A stretch of DNA of 64,000 nt from Maribellus comscasis (lineage in GTDB: Bacteria; Bacteroidota; Bacteroidia; Bacteroidales; Prolixibacteraceae), in NCBI RefSeq assembly GCF_009762775.1, contig NZ_CP046401.1, forward strand, positions 3,534,001 through 3,598,000, read 5' to 3'. How positions within the stretch are numbered: position 1 is the stretch's first letter; each line of letters begins with the position of its first letter. Made by a program: the position numbers and the translations under genes. Shown piece by piece: positions 8,714 through 19,600 of this stretch. The notes beneath the pieces were generated by a model, which was given only the letters and a program-made list of their open reading frames with translations, did not search any database and was not told the origin of the DNA.

Positions 8714-9386
8714 AATAAGGGAAGCCTTTTCCGAATCAGATGCTAAAACAACTTTTGCCGGAAAAGAAAAAATGTGGAATCGGATTGATATAACAATACA
8801 CCGCACAAAAAGTGTTGCTGCCTGGTGGAGGGTGGCCGCTGTTTTTCTGTTTTTCTTTTTCGCTGCCGGTGTTTATGCGGCGTTTACTATCAATAAAAAA
8901 CAACAGAGCAAACTGGAATCAATGCAAAGTAAGAATGTTGAAATGCAAAACACCATCGATTCCCTGATAGCAGACCCTGTCCAAACTAAAACAGAAACCA
9001 AAGTTGTGGAAAAGCTGGTTTATCGCGATCGCTTTGTTCCTGTCAGTAAATCAGACAACGATTCGGTATGGCGGAAAAAGTTCACACAATTGGAAGATTC
9101 TACTCAAGCTTTGCTGGCTGTTCAGAAAATGAATCATCAGATTGAGAAAGAGACACTGGAAGCAGAACTGAAAAAAGCTAAGGATGAATTGTTTGCTTTT
9201 CAGAAACAAAAGAAAAAGACAGAAAATAAAGGGAATGAGCCTTTTCAGTTAAAAAGCGAGCGCGTGGAAATGGGCGTTCAGAGTGGTGCTGTTCCAAAAA
9301 ATTCAGCCCTTGAATTGAAAGTATTTCCCGGGAAATTTACAGAAAACAAAAACGATTTAAACAGAACACTATTAAAAAACAAGTAA
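8694..9386 (+). CDS. Single-pass membrane protein, probable sigma-factor partner
   Basis: 230 residues: a cytoplasmic N-terminus of about 42 residues, one transmembrane segment (about 45-65, WWRVAAVFLFFFFAAG), then a periplasmic part rich in Lys, Glu and Gln with a likely coiled coil at about 70-175. The topology and 20-nt overlap with the sigma-factor gene suggest an anti-sigma factor. No classical zinc anti-sigma motif or FecR domain is visible, so the role is inferred from context. Confidence 0.55.
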   Translation: MDNLEHKIREAFSESDAKTTFAGKEKMWNRIDITIHRTKSVAAWWRVAAVFLFFFFAAGVYAAFTINKKQQSKLESMQSKNVEMQNTIDSLIADPVQTKTETKVVEKLVYRDRFVPVSKSDNDSVWRKKFTQLEDSTQALLAVQKMNHQIEKETLEAELKKAKDELFAFQKQKKKTENKGNEPFQLKSERVEMGVQSGAVPKNSALELKVFPGKFTENKNDLNRTLLKNK

Positions 9387-9389
9387 GCC

Positions 9390-10430
9390 ATGAAAACAGT
9401 AAAAACAATCATTTCAGTACTTTTTTTTCTATTTATTACACAATCGCTGGCGGCCAAAAGCGATGTCTTTAAAGGCGATACCATTCGCTATAAGTTCAAC
9501 AAAATGTTAGTTGAAATTTCCAGTACCGCTTTTGCTGACGAAAGTCCTGAAAGTCCCCGAATTGAAGAGCATATCGAACAAATTCAAAAAATTCTGAAAG
9601 AAATGACGATTGCAACCCCGGCAGAAGATGAACGCATTGTTATTTCTTTGTGCGAATCGGCCGATAGATTTTCAGTAGCCAATTACAAAGATTTGAAACT
9701 GACCCTCGAAAAAAAGGATTCAAAAAACCTGATTGTTTTTGACGACGGAACTGTTTTCGAAAAAGAATTGGGGCAGTACTGTATTTTTTTTGCTACACGG
9801 GATTTAAACGTGAAAATTTATGTTGACGATTTAGCCGATCTTTCCATTTTTGCTTCTGAAGATTTTAAACGAAAAGCGAAGGAAGGCACACAAGCGATTA
9901 GCGACGAGATTGGGAAAGGTTACCGGAAATCGCCGGTTCAGGCTTGTGTCGATTTAAGGGAGAATAAGCCCAAAGTACATGTGCAAACTCCGTCATTCAG
10001 ATCGCTGGATATGTTGTATATTACAGGAGGAGTTGGCTCGGGTTGGGTAAAAAATTCATTTGTTTCTGATATTAATTTTCGTTTGGGGCTGGGGTTTTCG
10101 CGAAAAGGAATGATAAAAAATATTTACTCAGTAGGATGGAACATGATGTATGATTTTTCCGGGTCAACCAACGATAATTTTTTCGAGTTGAATCATTTTG
10201 TTTCAGTCGGCTGGGAACACAACTTTTCCGATTCACCGCTTCAGGACAAATGGTATGGGCTTTCAGTAGGATATCTTGCTATACGCAACAACGATTTTTT
10301 TAAAGAAAACACTTTTCGTGTGTCAGTAAAAAAGAGGATAAATGATTCTGTCAGTTTAAAGCCGGAACTTTATTTTAACGATTTTCTGAAGAATATTTAT
10401 CCGGGAATTCGGGTAGTCGTAAATTTTTAG
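9390..10430 (+). CDS. Exported protein with probable C-terminal outer-membrane barrel
   Basis: 346 residues with a signal peptide (about 1-22, ending AAKS), a mixed region to about 190, then glycine- and aromatic-rich alternating segments ending in VVVNF. A terminal aromatic residue after beta-strand-like repeats is typical of outer-membrane barrels. It starts 3 nt after the membrane partner of the sigma factor, so the three genes form an operon. No family recognised. Confidence 0.55.
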   Translation: MKTVKTIISVLFFLFITQSLAAKSDVFKGDTIRYKFNKMLVEISSTAFADESPESPRIEEHIEQIQKILKEMTIATPAEDERIVISLCESADRFSVANYKDLKLTLEKKDSKNLIVFDDGTVFEKELGQYCIFFATRDLNVKIYVDDLADLSIFASEDFKRKAKEGTQAISDEIGKGYRKSPVQACVDLRENKPKVHVQTPSFRSLDMLYITGGVGSGWVKNSFVSDINFRLGLGFSRKGMIKNIYSVGWNMMYDFSGSTNDNFFELNHFVSVGWEHNFSDSPLQDKWYGLSVGYLAIRNNDFFKENTFRVSVKKRINDSVSLKPELYFNDFLKNIYPGIRVVVNF

Positions 10431-10434
10431 AATA

Positions 10435-10486
10435 CAGGAGACAAAGCCGGAGCAGATATTTTTGTTTCGGCCTTGTCTCTTTCCTG
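10435..10486. terminator. Terminator between convergent genes
   Basis: A strong inverted repeat (CAGGAGACAAAGCCG against CGGCCTTGTCTCTTTCCTG) lies between the plus-strand gene ending at 10430 and the minus-strand GH97 ending at 10520. It can act in both directions. Confidence 0.65.
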
Positions 10487-10519
10487 TGTTCGTGTTTTAA
10501 TTTTATTTTAATATAAATC

Positions 10520-12409
10520 CTACTTCCTTTTAAAATGAATAGCCAATCCTGAATTCGCCACAATTTCAAATTGCAGCGATGAATCTGCTTTTACTTCTTT
10601 GCTTTCAATTTTTACTTTGGTTGTAGAACCGGATTCCGGATCGTAGGAGTAAATGGTGGCTTCGTAATTCTGGCCGGCGTTTAAAAACGACAAATCAAGA
10701 TTTAAGGAGTGTGAATTTTCTCCGGTTAAAGAACCCAAAAACCAATCGTCTCCGGTTTTTCTGGCAATGGTTGCGTATTCACTAATTTTACCTTCCAGTA
10801 CTTTGGTGTCGACCCAAACGGTGGGCATTTCTTTAAAGAACTCCAGTTCCGGCGTTACCTCAATGTAGCCTTTTGCCCCGGGAACGCCACCAATCACATC
10901 CGACGAATTTGGCGGGCGATCGTACCAAAAAAGGAATTGCCACGGACTGTACATCATCACTCCTTTTGCCAGTTGCGAAACGTGGCCGCCCATTTTTTCG
11001 GTTACGCGCGGAGCATAGTAACAAATGGTGTTGTCGGCAGCTCCTGCCAGCATGCGTGTAAAAAGTGTGATTAAAGTATGTTCGTTGCTTGGACTTTCTT
11101 CGTCGCCGCGAATTCCTTCCTGCGTCATTAAATTGGGGTAGGTTCTTGAAAAACCTGTAGGGCGGTATTCGTCGTGAATATCCACCATTAACTGGTTGTC
11201 AGCCGCTTTTTTTACAGCCTCGTGCAACCAGCTTGTCCACTCCTGCGAGCCCACCTGAACAAAACCATATTTTACACCTTTTATTCCCCACGATTTGTAC
11301 AAAGGCAAAATTTCATCCAGCTGTTTTTCCAGGGCGCGGCGGTTTACATACACAATAATTCCAATACCTTTACTTTTTCCGTAGTCGATTACTTTTTGCA
11401 AATCCAGCGGTCCGGGTGAGCGTTTCGGATCAACAGTAATGGTTGTTGCATCTGATGCGTCGTCGTATTCCAAACCGTACCAGCCCGCATCGTATTCAAC
11501 ATATTGCAATCCGTTTTCAACAGCAAAATCAACACAGGCAATTCCACCGCGAGTGGTGAGTGTTACTTCCCGAATCACTTTCCCCGGTTTTATCCACGAC
11601 ACATCTTCAATGGCGCATAGATCATTTAAATTCTGGTCGAAATAGTTGTTCTCCAGCAGTTCTCCCGGAGTGTTTCCAATCATAATCGTGCGCCACGGAG
11701 TGGTGTAAGGAAGTTCAACTTCGGGTGAATCTTCAAGTGCTGCAATCAACGAATTTTGTTTTTCACCGGCTAGTAATTTCATGCGTGAAAAATCAATCAA
11801 TTTTGCTTCGCCAACGGCAAGATATTTATTTCCTGTTTCAACTACCAACGGTCGTTCTGCCGGTTCTTCTAATGAACTAATTGGAACTTTCCGGTATTCA
11901 GATTGCGCCCGGTCTGATACCCAGCAATCGTAATCTTCATTAAAAGTAAATTCTGTGAGTTCCTTTTGAATCGTTAACTGTTCTTCATTCTCCCCTGAAA
12001 GGAAGGTCGTATTAAAAGCCACTCCCTCATTGTATACGCGAAGGGCAATTTCAAATTCTCGACTTTGTTCAGTCGTTTCTTTTAAACGTATTGTGGTTTG
12101 GTTGTATACATCCGGTACTTCTGCCAGTTCACCATAAACGGGTTTCCAGCTTTGGTTGACTTCCATTTCCGAAAACGAAACAATTTCCACGTTGGTGCCA
12201 ATTTTCGATCCGTCTTCCAACTGGTATCCAATAAATGAAGGTAAAACAATGGTCTCTCCTTCATAATTTACCGAGTAATGATTATCTGATATTTCATCAA
12301 TCCAAAAGTCAACTTTTATTTTTCCATCGGGACTTTGGACGGAAACAGATTTGGGATTACCACAAGCAAAAAGCAAAAGTGGAAGAAGTGCTACGACAAG
12401 GTTTTTCAT
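10520..12409 (-). CDS. GH97 family glycoside hydrolase (SusB-like)
   Basis: 629 residues. A lipoprotein-type signal (LLLFACG at about residues 12-17), an N-terminal beta-sandwich, then a (beta/alpha)8 barrel containing GIKGVKYGFV, MVDIHDEYRPTG and LMTQEGIRG. These are GH97 signatures; the family hydrolyses alpha-glucosides or alpha-galactosides at the cell surface or periplasm. In retaining GH97 enzymes the KVDF-type segment carries the nucleophile Asp. Here it reads KYGF, with Gly instead, as in the inverting SusB-type enzymes, so alpha-glucosidase is more likely. It has no SusCD neighbour and looks single-gene. Confidence 0.85.
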   Translation of the reverse strand: MKNLVVALLPLLLFACGNPKSVSVQSPDGKIKVDFWIDEISDNHYSVNYEGETIVLPSFIGYQLEDGSKIGTNVEIVSFSEMEVNQSWKPVYGELAEVPDVYNQTTIRLKETTEQSREFEIALRVYNEGVAFNTTFLSGENEEQLTIQKELTEFTFNEDYDCWVSDRAQSEYRKVPISSLEEPAERPLVVETGNKYLAVGEAKLIDFSRMKLLAGEKQNSLIAALEDSPEVELPYTTPWRTIMIGNTPGELLENNYFDQNLNDLCAIEDVSWIKPGKVIREVTLTTRGGIACVDFAVENGLQYVEYDAGWYGLEYDDASDATTITVDPKRSPGPLDLQKVIDYGKSKGIGIIVYVNRRALEKQLDEILPLYKSWGIKGVKYGFVQVGSQEWTSWLHEAVKKAADNQLMVDIHDEYRPTGFSRTYPNLMTQEGIRGDEESPSNEHTLITLFTRMLAGAADNTICYYAPRVTEKMGGHVSQLAKGVMMYSPWQFLFWYDRPPNSSDVIGGVPGAKGYIEVTPELEFFKEMPTVWVDTKVLEGKISEYATIARKTGDDWFLGSLTGENSHSLNLDLSFLNAGQNYEATIYSYDPESGSTTKVKIESKEVKADSSLQFEIVANSGLAIHFKRK

Positions 12410-12689
12410 GGGTATAAGGTTTCAAGTTTGGCGTGAAAATACAAAAAGAAAATCGAAAACATCTTTTGTTTTTGAAAACACCTAATGTCTTTTTTAATGC
12501 TCTGTTTTAGTTTTAGGTTGTAAAACAGCATGATGAAGTATTGCCGGAAAACAAATTGTTGTTAGTTTTAAAAAACATAATCATTAACCTTTTATAATCA
12601 TGAATTGCTTACCCCACAATATACTTTGCAAAAAATCAGAAACAATTGCAGTTTTCTATAATTTTACTTTGTGTTTTTCAAACTTAAAT

Positions 12690-13670
12690 ATGATACAATT
12701 TCTCAAATTTAGTTGTGTGAAAAAGTACTTTATTTACAGTGTCTTATTACTGCTTGTTAATTCTTGTAACACGGATAAAGCGTCCACTCCAGAAAGAAGA
12801 GAACTGAAATCGGATAAAAAATTGCTGGAAGAAATCATTTCGCCTGATTTTCTGACAAGGGTGAATGATAATTTGATTATATCCAGCAGCAATAGCAAGT
12901 CAGACACGATGTTATACATCTATTCATTACCCGATTTAAAATATGTAGCCGGCGCAGTAAAAAAAGGCTCCGGGCCCGGAGAGATGCGAATGTTTCCAAT
13001 GTTTTGTGAATCATCAAATCGGGCACTTTATGTTTGGGGCTATGGTCCGCAGACAATCAAAAAGTTTGACATAAATAAAAAAGGAGAATTGAAGTTTCTT
13101 GACTTGATAAAGTTGCCCCGCTATGAAGCGTTTAATAACATGCACATTTTAAATGATTCTCTTTTTATTTATTATCTGCCGGACAATTTAAAAATTGTAA
13201 AGGTCGATTTAAAACGCAATAAATATTTGGACGAAATTCAGATGGAAAAAGATGCTCATAATGAATCTTTTTTTTACAGCAACAGAGGCACAATTGCTGT
13301 AAACGATTCTTTTTTGGTATTTGCCTATTTGTTTAAAAAGCAAATTAATATCTATAGGGTAAACGATTTCAAATTAAAAAAGGAAATTATTGGAGACTAC
13401 GAATACCGAGAGCCAGTGGCAGGCGATTCTGATACACCGGTATACTATACTCAAATTATCGCAGGTGAGCGTTTCCTTTATGCTCTGTGCAAGGAGAACA
13501 AGAGTAATGGTGTTTTTATGGAAGTATATAATTTCGACGGCTTAATTGTTCGAGAATTTACATTTGATATAACACCCAACCTATTCGCAGTTGACGAAAA
13601 CAATAAAACAATATACGGGTATGGTTATGATGACCGGTTTGAACCCTATTTGCTTAAATTCAAATATTAA
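12690..13670 (+). CDS. BF3164/TolB-like 6-bladed propeller lipoprotein
   Basis: About 326 residues from the preferred ATG at 12690 (an upstream in-frame ATG at 12600 would put 30 non-signal residues in front). Signal peptide with lipobox LLLVNSC. The remainder has repeated beta-propeller-like strands (KGSGPGEMRMFP, FLYALCKENKSNG) as in the TolB-like lipoproteins common in Bacteroidota. Function unknown. Confidence 0.6.
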   Translation: MIQFLKFSCVKKYFIYSVLLLLVNSCNTDKASTPERRELKSDKKLLEEIISPDFLTRVNDNLIISSSNSKSDTMLYIYSLPDLKYVAGAVKKGSGPGEMRMFPMFCESSNRALYVWGYGPQTIKKFDINKKGELKFLDLIKLPRYEAFNNMHILNDSLFIYYLPDNLKIVKVDLKRNKYLDEIQMEKDAHNESFFYSNRGTIAVNDSFLVFAYLFKKQINIYRVNDFKLKKEIIGDYEYREPVAGDSDTPVYYTQIIAGERFLYALCKENKSNGVFMEVYNFDGLIVREFTFDITPNLFAVDENNKTIYGYGYDDRFEPYLLKFKY

Positions 13671-13766
13671 GCCTAAACAGCTGTAAAAGGGATGGTAATT
13701 TCTTATTCTGGCAAGCATTTCCGAAGGATTCAAATATTTATAGAAATTTAGTAAAGTTGAAGGGTA

Positions 13767-13784
13767 CGACTCCGGCCGGAGTCG
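13767..13784. repeat. Perfect 18-bp palindrome in an intergenic repeat
   Basis: CGACTCCGG followed by its exact reverse complement. The surrounding 13700-13840 shows further short inverted motifs (TCCGAAGGA, TGCCGCTGGCA). The layout resembles the interspersed hairpin repeats seen in many Bacteroidota intergenic regions; no coding content. Confidence 0.6.
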
Positions 13785-13849
13785 AATGGTTTTCTGTACA
13801 AATAATTTTTATAACCATACAATGCCGCTGGCATCAGAGGAAATAAAAA

Positions 13850-14311
13850 TTATTCCGGTTGATACCCCTTGTCTTCCAGAAGATTAGGCTCCATCGATGC
13901 TTCTACTGCCAGTTCATCGCAACGTTCGTTTAACGGGTTATTGGCGTGGCCTTTTACCCAAATAAATTTTACGCGGTGTTTTTTATAAATTTCAAGAAAA
14001 CGCATCCACAGGTCGGGATTTTTTTTCCCTTTAAAGCGTTTTTTTACCCAGTTGAACACCCAGCCTTTTTCAACGGCATCGGCTACATATTTTGAATCAG
14101 TGTAAATAGTTACGTCGCTTCTCGCAACTTTCAACGCCTCCAAAGCCGTGATTACAGCCAGCAACTCCATTCGATTATTGGTGGTTCGTTTGTATCCCTG
14201 TGAAAGCTCCTTCCGGTGTTGTCCCGAAATTAATACAATTCCGTAACCTCCCGGTCCTGGATTTCCGCGGGCTGCGCCATCAGTATATATTGTAATTTTT
14301 GGTACGGCCAT
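13850..14311 (-). CDS. rnhA: Ribonuclease HI
   Basis: 153 residues. Degrades RNA in RNA-DNA hybrids. Catalytic D11 (YTDGAARGNPGPGGYG), E49 (NNRMEL), D72 (YTDSKY) and D132 (CDELA) are all visible, with the basic handle KKRFKGKKNPDLW between the third and fourth. Normal length; monocistronic by appearance. Confidence 0.95.
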   Translation of the reverse strand: MAVPKITIYTDGAARGNPGPGGYGIVLISGQHRKELSQGYKRTTNNRMELLAVITALEALKVARSDVTIYTDSKYVADAVEKGWVFNWVKKRFKGKKNPDLWMRFLEIYKKHRVKFIWVKGHANNPLNERCDELAVEASMEPNLLEDKGYQPE

Positions 14312-14391
14312 TTTATAATAGTGAGAATGGAGTACAAAGTAGTGAGTAAAAACTCAGAAAAACAAACAGGCGGGGCAATAACGGCAAATAA

Positions 14392-14420
14392 ATAATCCTG
14401 TCAAAAACGGACAGGATTAT
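14392..14420 (-). terminator. Terminator after the S46 peptidase gene
   Basis: An 11-bp perfect inverted repeat (ATAATCCTGTC and GACAGGATTAT, loop of 7) followed on the minus strand by a T-rich tract. It lies 54 nt past the stop codon at 14474. Confidence 0.65.
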
Positions 14421-14473
14421 CTATGATTTAAAATATTTTGAACTCTTTTTCCTGGTTGAATTCAGAGAGGCTT

Positions 14474-16627
14474 TTATTCAATAATTTTCATTTCGTCAAT
14501 CAGGTGGGTTGCACCGGCGTATTTGTCGATTACCCACAACACAAAACGAATATCTACGCTGATACAGCGTTGTATCTCAGGTTCAAAAGCAATGTCGCCA
14601 CTCATCGCTTCCCAGTTTCCGTCGAAGGCTATTCCAATCAGTTCTCCTTTCCCGTTAATAACCGGACTTCCGGAGTTTCCCCCGGTGATATCGTTGTTTG
14701 AAATAAAACAAGCGTGCAGTTTTCCGTCGTCATCTGCATAACGGCCAAAATCTTTGTCAAGCAGCATTTCTTTCATTTTTGCAGGGACATCAAATTCAGC
14801 ATCTCCCGGAATTTCTTTTTCCAGGTAACCATCGGTGGTGGTGTAATAATTGTAAATTACACCGTCGCGAGGTTGATACTCCAAAATTTTTCCATAGGTT
14901 AAACGCATGGTTGAATTGGCATCAGGATAGAATGTTTTATCCTTTTCCATTTCCATTAGGCCGGCAACAAAAAGTCTCCTTCCTTTTAACAGGTTTTCAT
15001 CTCCCCGTGATGCAAGATCACTGACATCCCGAAACGTTTTAAAAATATCAGAAGCCGCCTGAAATGCCATATCTTTTTCGAGTGCTTTAGCGGTAGGTTC
15101 ACTCAGAAATTCTGTAAGTTGTTCTTTGCTTGCGAACATTGTTTTCGCAAACATCTTATCGGCATATTTTGAGAAATCACCTTTGTATTTTTTCTGAACT
15201 TCGGCAAAAAAATCAGGGTGGAATTTTGCCGGATTATTTTTTGCATACAACTGCATAAGTGCTCCGGCTACTTTTTTATCGGTGCCTGCATCATAATCTT
15301 TAAAATAGGAATTCAGCGATTCTTTTATCGCCATTGTTACCCGTTCAATTCGTTCTTTATTTTCTTCCGGTTTTTCGAGCAAATCAATCATTGGGCGAAG
15401 GCGAACTGCAAACATAAAAATCTCGGGTCCGCGAAGTAAAGCTTCTGAAACATATTCCTGGGCTTTATACGCTTCGTCATCAGCATAAGAATCTTTGATA
15501 TAACTTAGGGCTTCCCCGTATTTTTCTTTTCTGGCCGAAGTAGAATTTACCCATTCTGAAAATTTGTCTTCCAGCATTCTTTTTTTCGCAATTACATCCA
15601 AATCGTCTAATCCTTTGTTTTGGCCAATACTGTATTTATAATAGTTTGAACTGCGGGCATATTTAGAAGCATACTGGATGCGTGCTTTTTGGCTGGTTGT
15701 CATGTACTTGTTTATGATTTCGAGCTTTTTTTCACGTACCTCAATACGAACCGGATTGGTTACCTGCATGGTATAATTTACTCCAAATGATGTTTTGTAA
15801 CGGTTTGTACTTCCCGGATATCCCATAACCATTGCAAAGTCGCCTTCTTCAATACCTTTTATTGAAACTGGGAAAAAATGTTTTGGATGGTAAGGAACGT
15901 TCTCTTCCGAATATTCAGCAGGTTCTCCATCAGGACCACAGTAAACACGAAACATACTAAAATCATTTGTGTGACGGGGCCACATCCAGTTGTCAGTATC
16001 GCCGCCGAATTTACCCATCGCTTGCGGAGGTGCGCCTACCAAACGTATGTCTTTAAAGGTTTCCATCACAAAAAGATAAAACTGGTTGTCGTTAAAAAAG
16101 CTTCTCACATATGTTTCGTAATGTGTGTCACCTTTTGCTTCTCTTTCCAGCTGATTTGAATTCTCATCTATTTTTCGCTCCCTCTCTTCTTCGCTCATGT
16201 CGTCGGAAATATCGGCTAAAACTTTATCGGTGACATCTTCAACACGGACTAAAAATGAAACTGTTTTTCCCGGGTTCGGAAGTTCTTCCTCTTTCGACAT
16301 TGCCCAAAAACCATCACGTAAATAATCATGCTCAACACTTGAATGACTTTGAATTTCTCCAAAACCGCAATGGTGATTGGTGAGTAACAATCCTTCTTCC
16401 GAAACGAGTTCTGCCGTGCATGAGCCACGGTCGAGCGCTACTACTGCATCTTTCAGGCTGGAGTTATTAATGCTGTAAATGTCTTCGGCATCCAACTCGA
16501 ATCCCATTTGCTGCATTTGATTAATGTTTAGCTTATAAATAAGTGAAGGCAGCCACATCCCTTCATCGGCCACTGCCGAGCCATAAATAAATATTGAAAT
16601 CAGCAGTAATAATTTAAATTTTCTCAT
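14474..16627 (-). CDS. S46 family dipeptidyl-peptidase (DPP7-like)
   Basis: 717 residues with a signal peptide (about 1-20). Serine protease of chymotrypsin fold with a helical insertion. The catalytic His lies in LLTNHHCGFG (H86) and the catalytic Ser in GGNSGSPV (S652). Releases dipeptides from peptide N-termini in the periplasm. In the family, the residue 18 positions after the Ser separates DPP7 (Gly, hydrophobic P1) from DPP11 (Arg, acidic P1). Here it is Gly (IAFDGNWEA, about residue 670), so DPP7-type specificity is inferred. This points to peptide and amino acid use. Confidence 0.92.
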   Translation of the reverse strand: MRKFKLLLLISIFIYGSAVADEGMWLPSLIYKLNINQMQQMGFELDAEDIYSINNSSLKDAVVALDRGSCTAELVSEEGLLLTNHHCGFGEIQSHSSVEHDYLRDGFWAMSKEEELPNPGKTVSFLVRVEDVTDKVLADISDDMSEEERERKIDENSNQLEREAKGDTHYETYVRSFFNDNQFYLFVMETFKDIRLVGAPPQAMGKFGGDTDNWMWPRHTNDFSMFRVYCGPDGEPAEYSEENVPYHPKHFFPVSIKGIEEGDFAMVMGYPGSTNRYKTSFGVNYTMQVTNPVRIEVREKKLEIINKYMTTSQKARIQYASKYARSSNYYKYSIGQNKGLDDLDVIAKKRMLEDKFSEWVNSTSARKEKYGEALSYIKDSYADDEAYKAQEYVSEALLRGPEIFMFAVRLRPMIDLLEKPEENKERIERVTMAIKESLNSYFKDYDAGTDKKVAGALMQLYAKNNPAKFHPDFFAEVQKKYKGDFSKYADKMFAKTMFASKEQLTEFLSEPTAKALEKDMAFQAASDIFKTFRDVSDLASRGDENLLKGRRLFVAGLMEMEKDKTFYPDANSTMRLTYGKILEYQPRDGVIYNYYTTTDGYLEKEIPGDAEFDVPAKMKEMLLDKDFGRYADDDGKLHACFISNNDITGGNSGSPVINGKGELIGIAFDGNWEAMSGDIAFEPEIQRCISVDIRFVLWVIDKYAGATHLIDEMKIIE

Positions 16628-16689
16628 CTTACCTTTTTTCTATTAGAATTTGCAAATATAATTTTTCAAACTACATAATTATGTGATAA

Positions 16690-19600
16690 TTATCTTTTTT
16701 CATTTTGTTTGATGAGCTCTGAATACCACCAAAATAACAGAGCCACTGACATTGTTATCATTAACACAGCGCCCAAAGTAACCACCGAATTTGGGGCGAT
16801 AAATATTTTACTTATCATCCCAAGAACCGGAATCATTCCGAAACCAAAAGGAATCCACTCGAAATGGAACCGGATAAAAAAGAAATAGACAATACCAATT
16901 AAAACAACGGTCAATATTGTTGTGATTATCCAAACAGAATAATTTTCAAAATTAATACCGTTTAACGAGAGCCCGCCTAAAACAGCTAAAGATATCCCAA
17001 TCCATTTGTTCCGTGTCCAGCTTTGGGTATAGCTGTGTATCCCAAAAAACAGAACAAAAGCAAAGGCAGGATATAAAATAATACCAGGTGTATTTGAAAC
17101 AGCCAGCAAAAACGATGATAGTTTGCCGTTCAAAAAGTCAAAGCTCATCCAGTAAGGTTCTGCTTTGGGCAAGAGGCTCTGAATGGCAGTAAAAGTTCCG
17201 GTCACAAAAAGACCCAATCCCAGTGCATATAAAATATTTCTTTTGGGCAGCGATGATTTCTTAAGGGGTATCCAACCGGGTGTGGCGGCAATAAAAATGC
17301 TGTAGAACAAAGTAAAGAAAATGCCGGATATTGCGATGCCAATTAAAAGTGTTGTGATAAAATTTGACATTGGGAGCTGTGTTGAATAGTTTGCGATTGC
17401 AGTTGGCCACGAAAACCAATTTTCAATAAAATAAAGCAACGCAAAAACAATAGCCAGTTTTATAAAAAGTTTTAGCCTGAATTTTTTTCGTGTCCATCGG
17501 ATAATGGCTAAAACCAGTCCCAGTAAAATTGTGCCTGCAATCAGAATTGTTGATATCGTTTTGATGATTGATTTTTTGTTTTCTGTCTCTTTGTAATTTC
17601 GGGTCCATTCTTCAGGGACATAAACAAAGGAATATGCACTTGTCACTTCATCGCCGGAAATCTTGATGCGATATCTCCCCTGTCCCTGAGCAAGCGGGAA
17701 ATTGGTTGTGTCGGCATAAATAAATTCCCAGTCTGTTCGGTTTTCCTGTTTTTCCGGAGTAACCGAGATTCTTTTTAGTGTTTCTTTTTTCAGTAAAAAA
17801 CCAGACAAAAGAACTGAATCAGCGATGGTTTGTGCTTCATTTTCTGAAAGGTTTTTTCCTTTTGCTTTCTCAGGAAGAATATGTGAAACAGCAAGGATTT
17901 TTTTATCATTGCCTACCTGTACGGCATATTCTTCTGTTTTATCCTCTGCCTTTCCCTCGGTTTTTACCAGTCTGATTCTCCAGTGTGGTGGCGCCAGGTA
18001 GTTTTTTAGCATTTGCTTGTAAATGGAATCTCCGCCAAGCTGCCAAACAAAAATATCGCGAATATCAACAGCGTCATTTACTGATGTTAAAATGGTCCAG
18101 TCTTCAAAATTAATATGGTATCGATCTGTTAATTCTGTTTTTGCAGTTTCTATGGCAGCCGTTTTATTGAGTTGTAAAACCGGTGCGTCCATTTTGAAAG
18201 GCTTGAACAGCACCCAGGCAATCAGTCCTGCAGCGCCAAGGGCAAGAATCCACTTTTCAACATTCAATTTTTTTGTCTCAATGGTTGGGATTACATCTGA
18301 TTTTCTTTCAATAAGCACAGGTTCTTTCCATGCACCGTTTTTTTCTTCTTCCGGTACCTTAGTCCATTTTTTATTTCTAAAACGAATAAAAAGAACAATA
18401 AAAAGCGGAACAAAAAGAAACAGCAGAACCAAACTCCGGTCAAGCCAAATTCCCTCGGTTGATGAAACCCAAAGCGGCAGACTTATCCAGAAAACATCAA
18501 CCGTATAGTGTGCGATTACTCCCGGGAGAATTCCGAAATAGATATATATGATCCCCATTATTGTAAAAGGAACAATCATCTCCAGTACCCTCGCGTAGGA
18601 AGGTTGCTGGGCATAGTTGGCATGTGCCGAGCCAAAAATCAATGTTTGAAGAATGAGTACAAAAACAATCCAGAAGTTTCTCCATTTTTTCCCTTTTGTG
18701 AGAATAAAAACACCTGCAACCGGGACAGCTCTGAACAATGCTTCTTCCCAAAAGCCCGCTTGTAATGATATGGCTATTGAATCGAGCCAGGGGAGGTAAG
18801 TGGCCAGAATATTTGGGTCGGACAATGTTCCCGCCGGGCTCCACCATCCAAAATGTGTTGTTGTGGTAAGATAAAACAGCACATCGAAGGCCAAAATTAT
18901 TACTGCAAAAAGATATCCGCCAATGGTTTGTCCGAGAACCGGCAAACTTCCTCCCGAATTTTTTGACCAGATTTTCCACCATTGGATATGTTTCGGGAAT
19001 GCCATTCTACCCAGGCCCTCGGCTGCCATAAAAGAAACCGCTATGATGGAGCCAAATCCCAAAGCGCCTAGTAATCCGTTTAAAAGTTGCCGTGCTAAAT
19101 AGTTCGATTGTGAAGATGAGGTGTCGTACGAAAACCAGGAAAAAGGCAGGCTGTTCAGTGTCAGCAGAAAAACAGAAGCAAATGCGATTCCCAGTCCCCA
19201 GTACAGAGCCGGTTTCCAGATTAACCGGCGTTTCCGCATTAGCGCAAAAATGCCCAGAATTACACCCAGCAAGCCATAAAATATAGCAATTGCAGCCGAT
19301 GAGATTGTAGCGATGGTATTATTGGCAGAACGCATTTCAGAATAACGACGGTTGAAATCTTCGGGTATTTTAACGCTGTAATTTACTGTGCTGAGTTTAT
19401 CTCCGCTAACTACCAGTGTAAGTCGGAATTTTCCGTCTCCAATCGATTTATCGTTTCGCTCATACACAAAGGTGTGATCGACACGACCACTAATCTGCTC
19501 TTTTTTTGATTTTTCAATTAAATCATAAGGAGTTAAATCTACATCCCAATTGTAAATGGCAATGTGTTCAGCTATTCGGAGTGCCTCATCCTGTTCCAGT

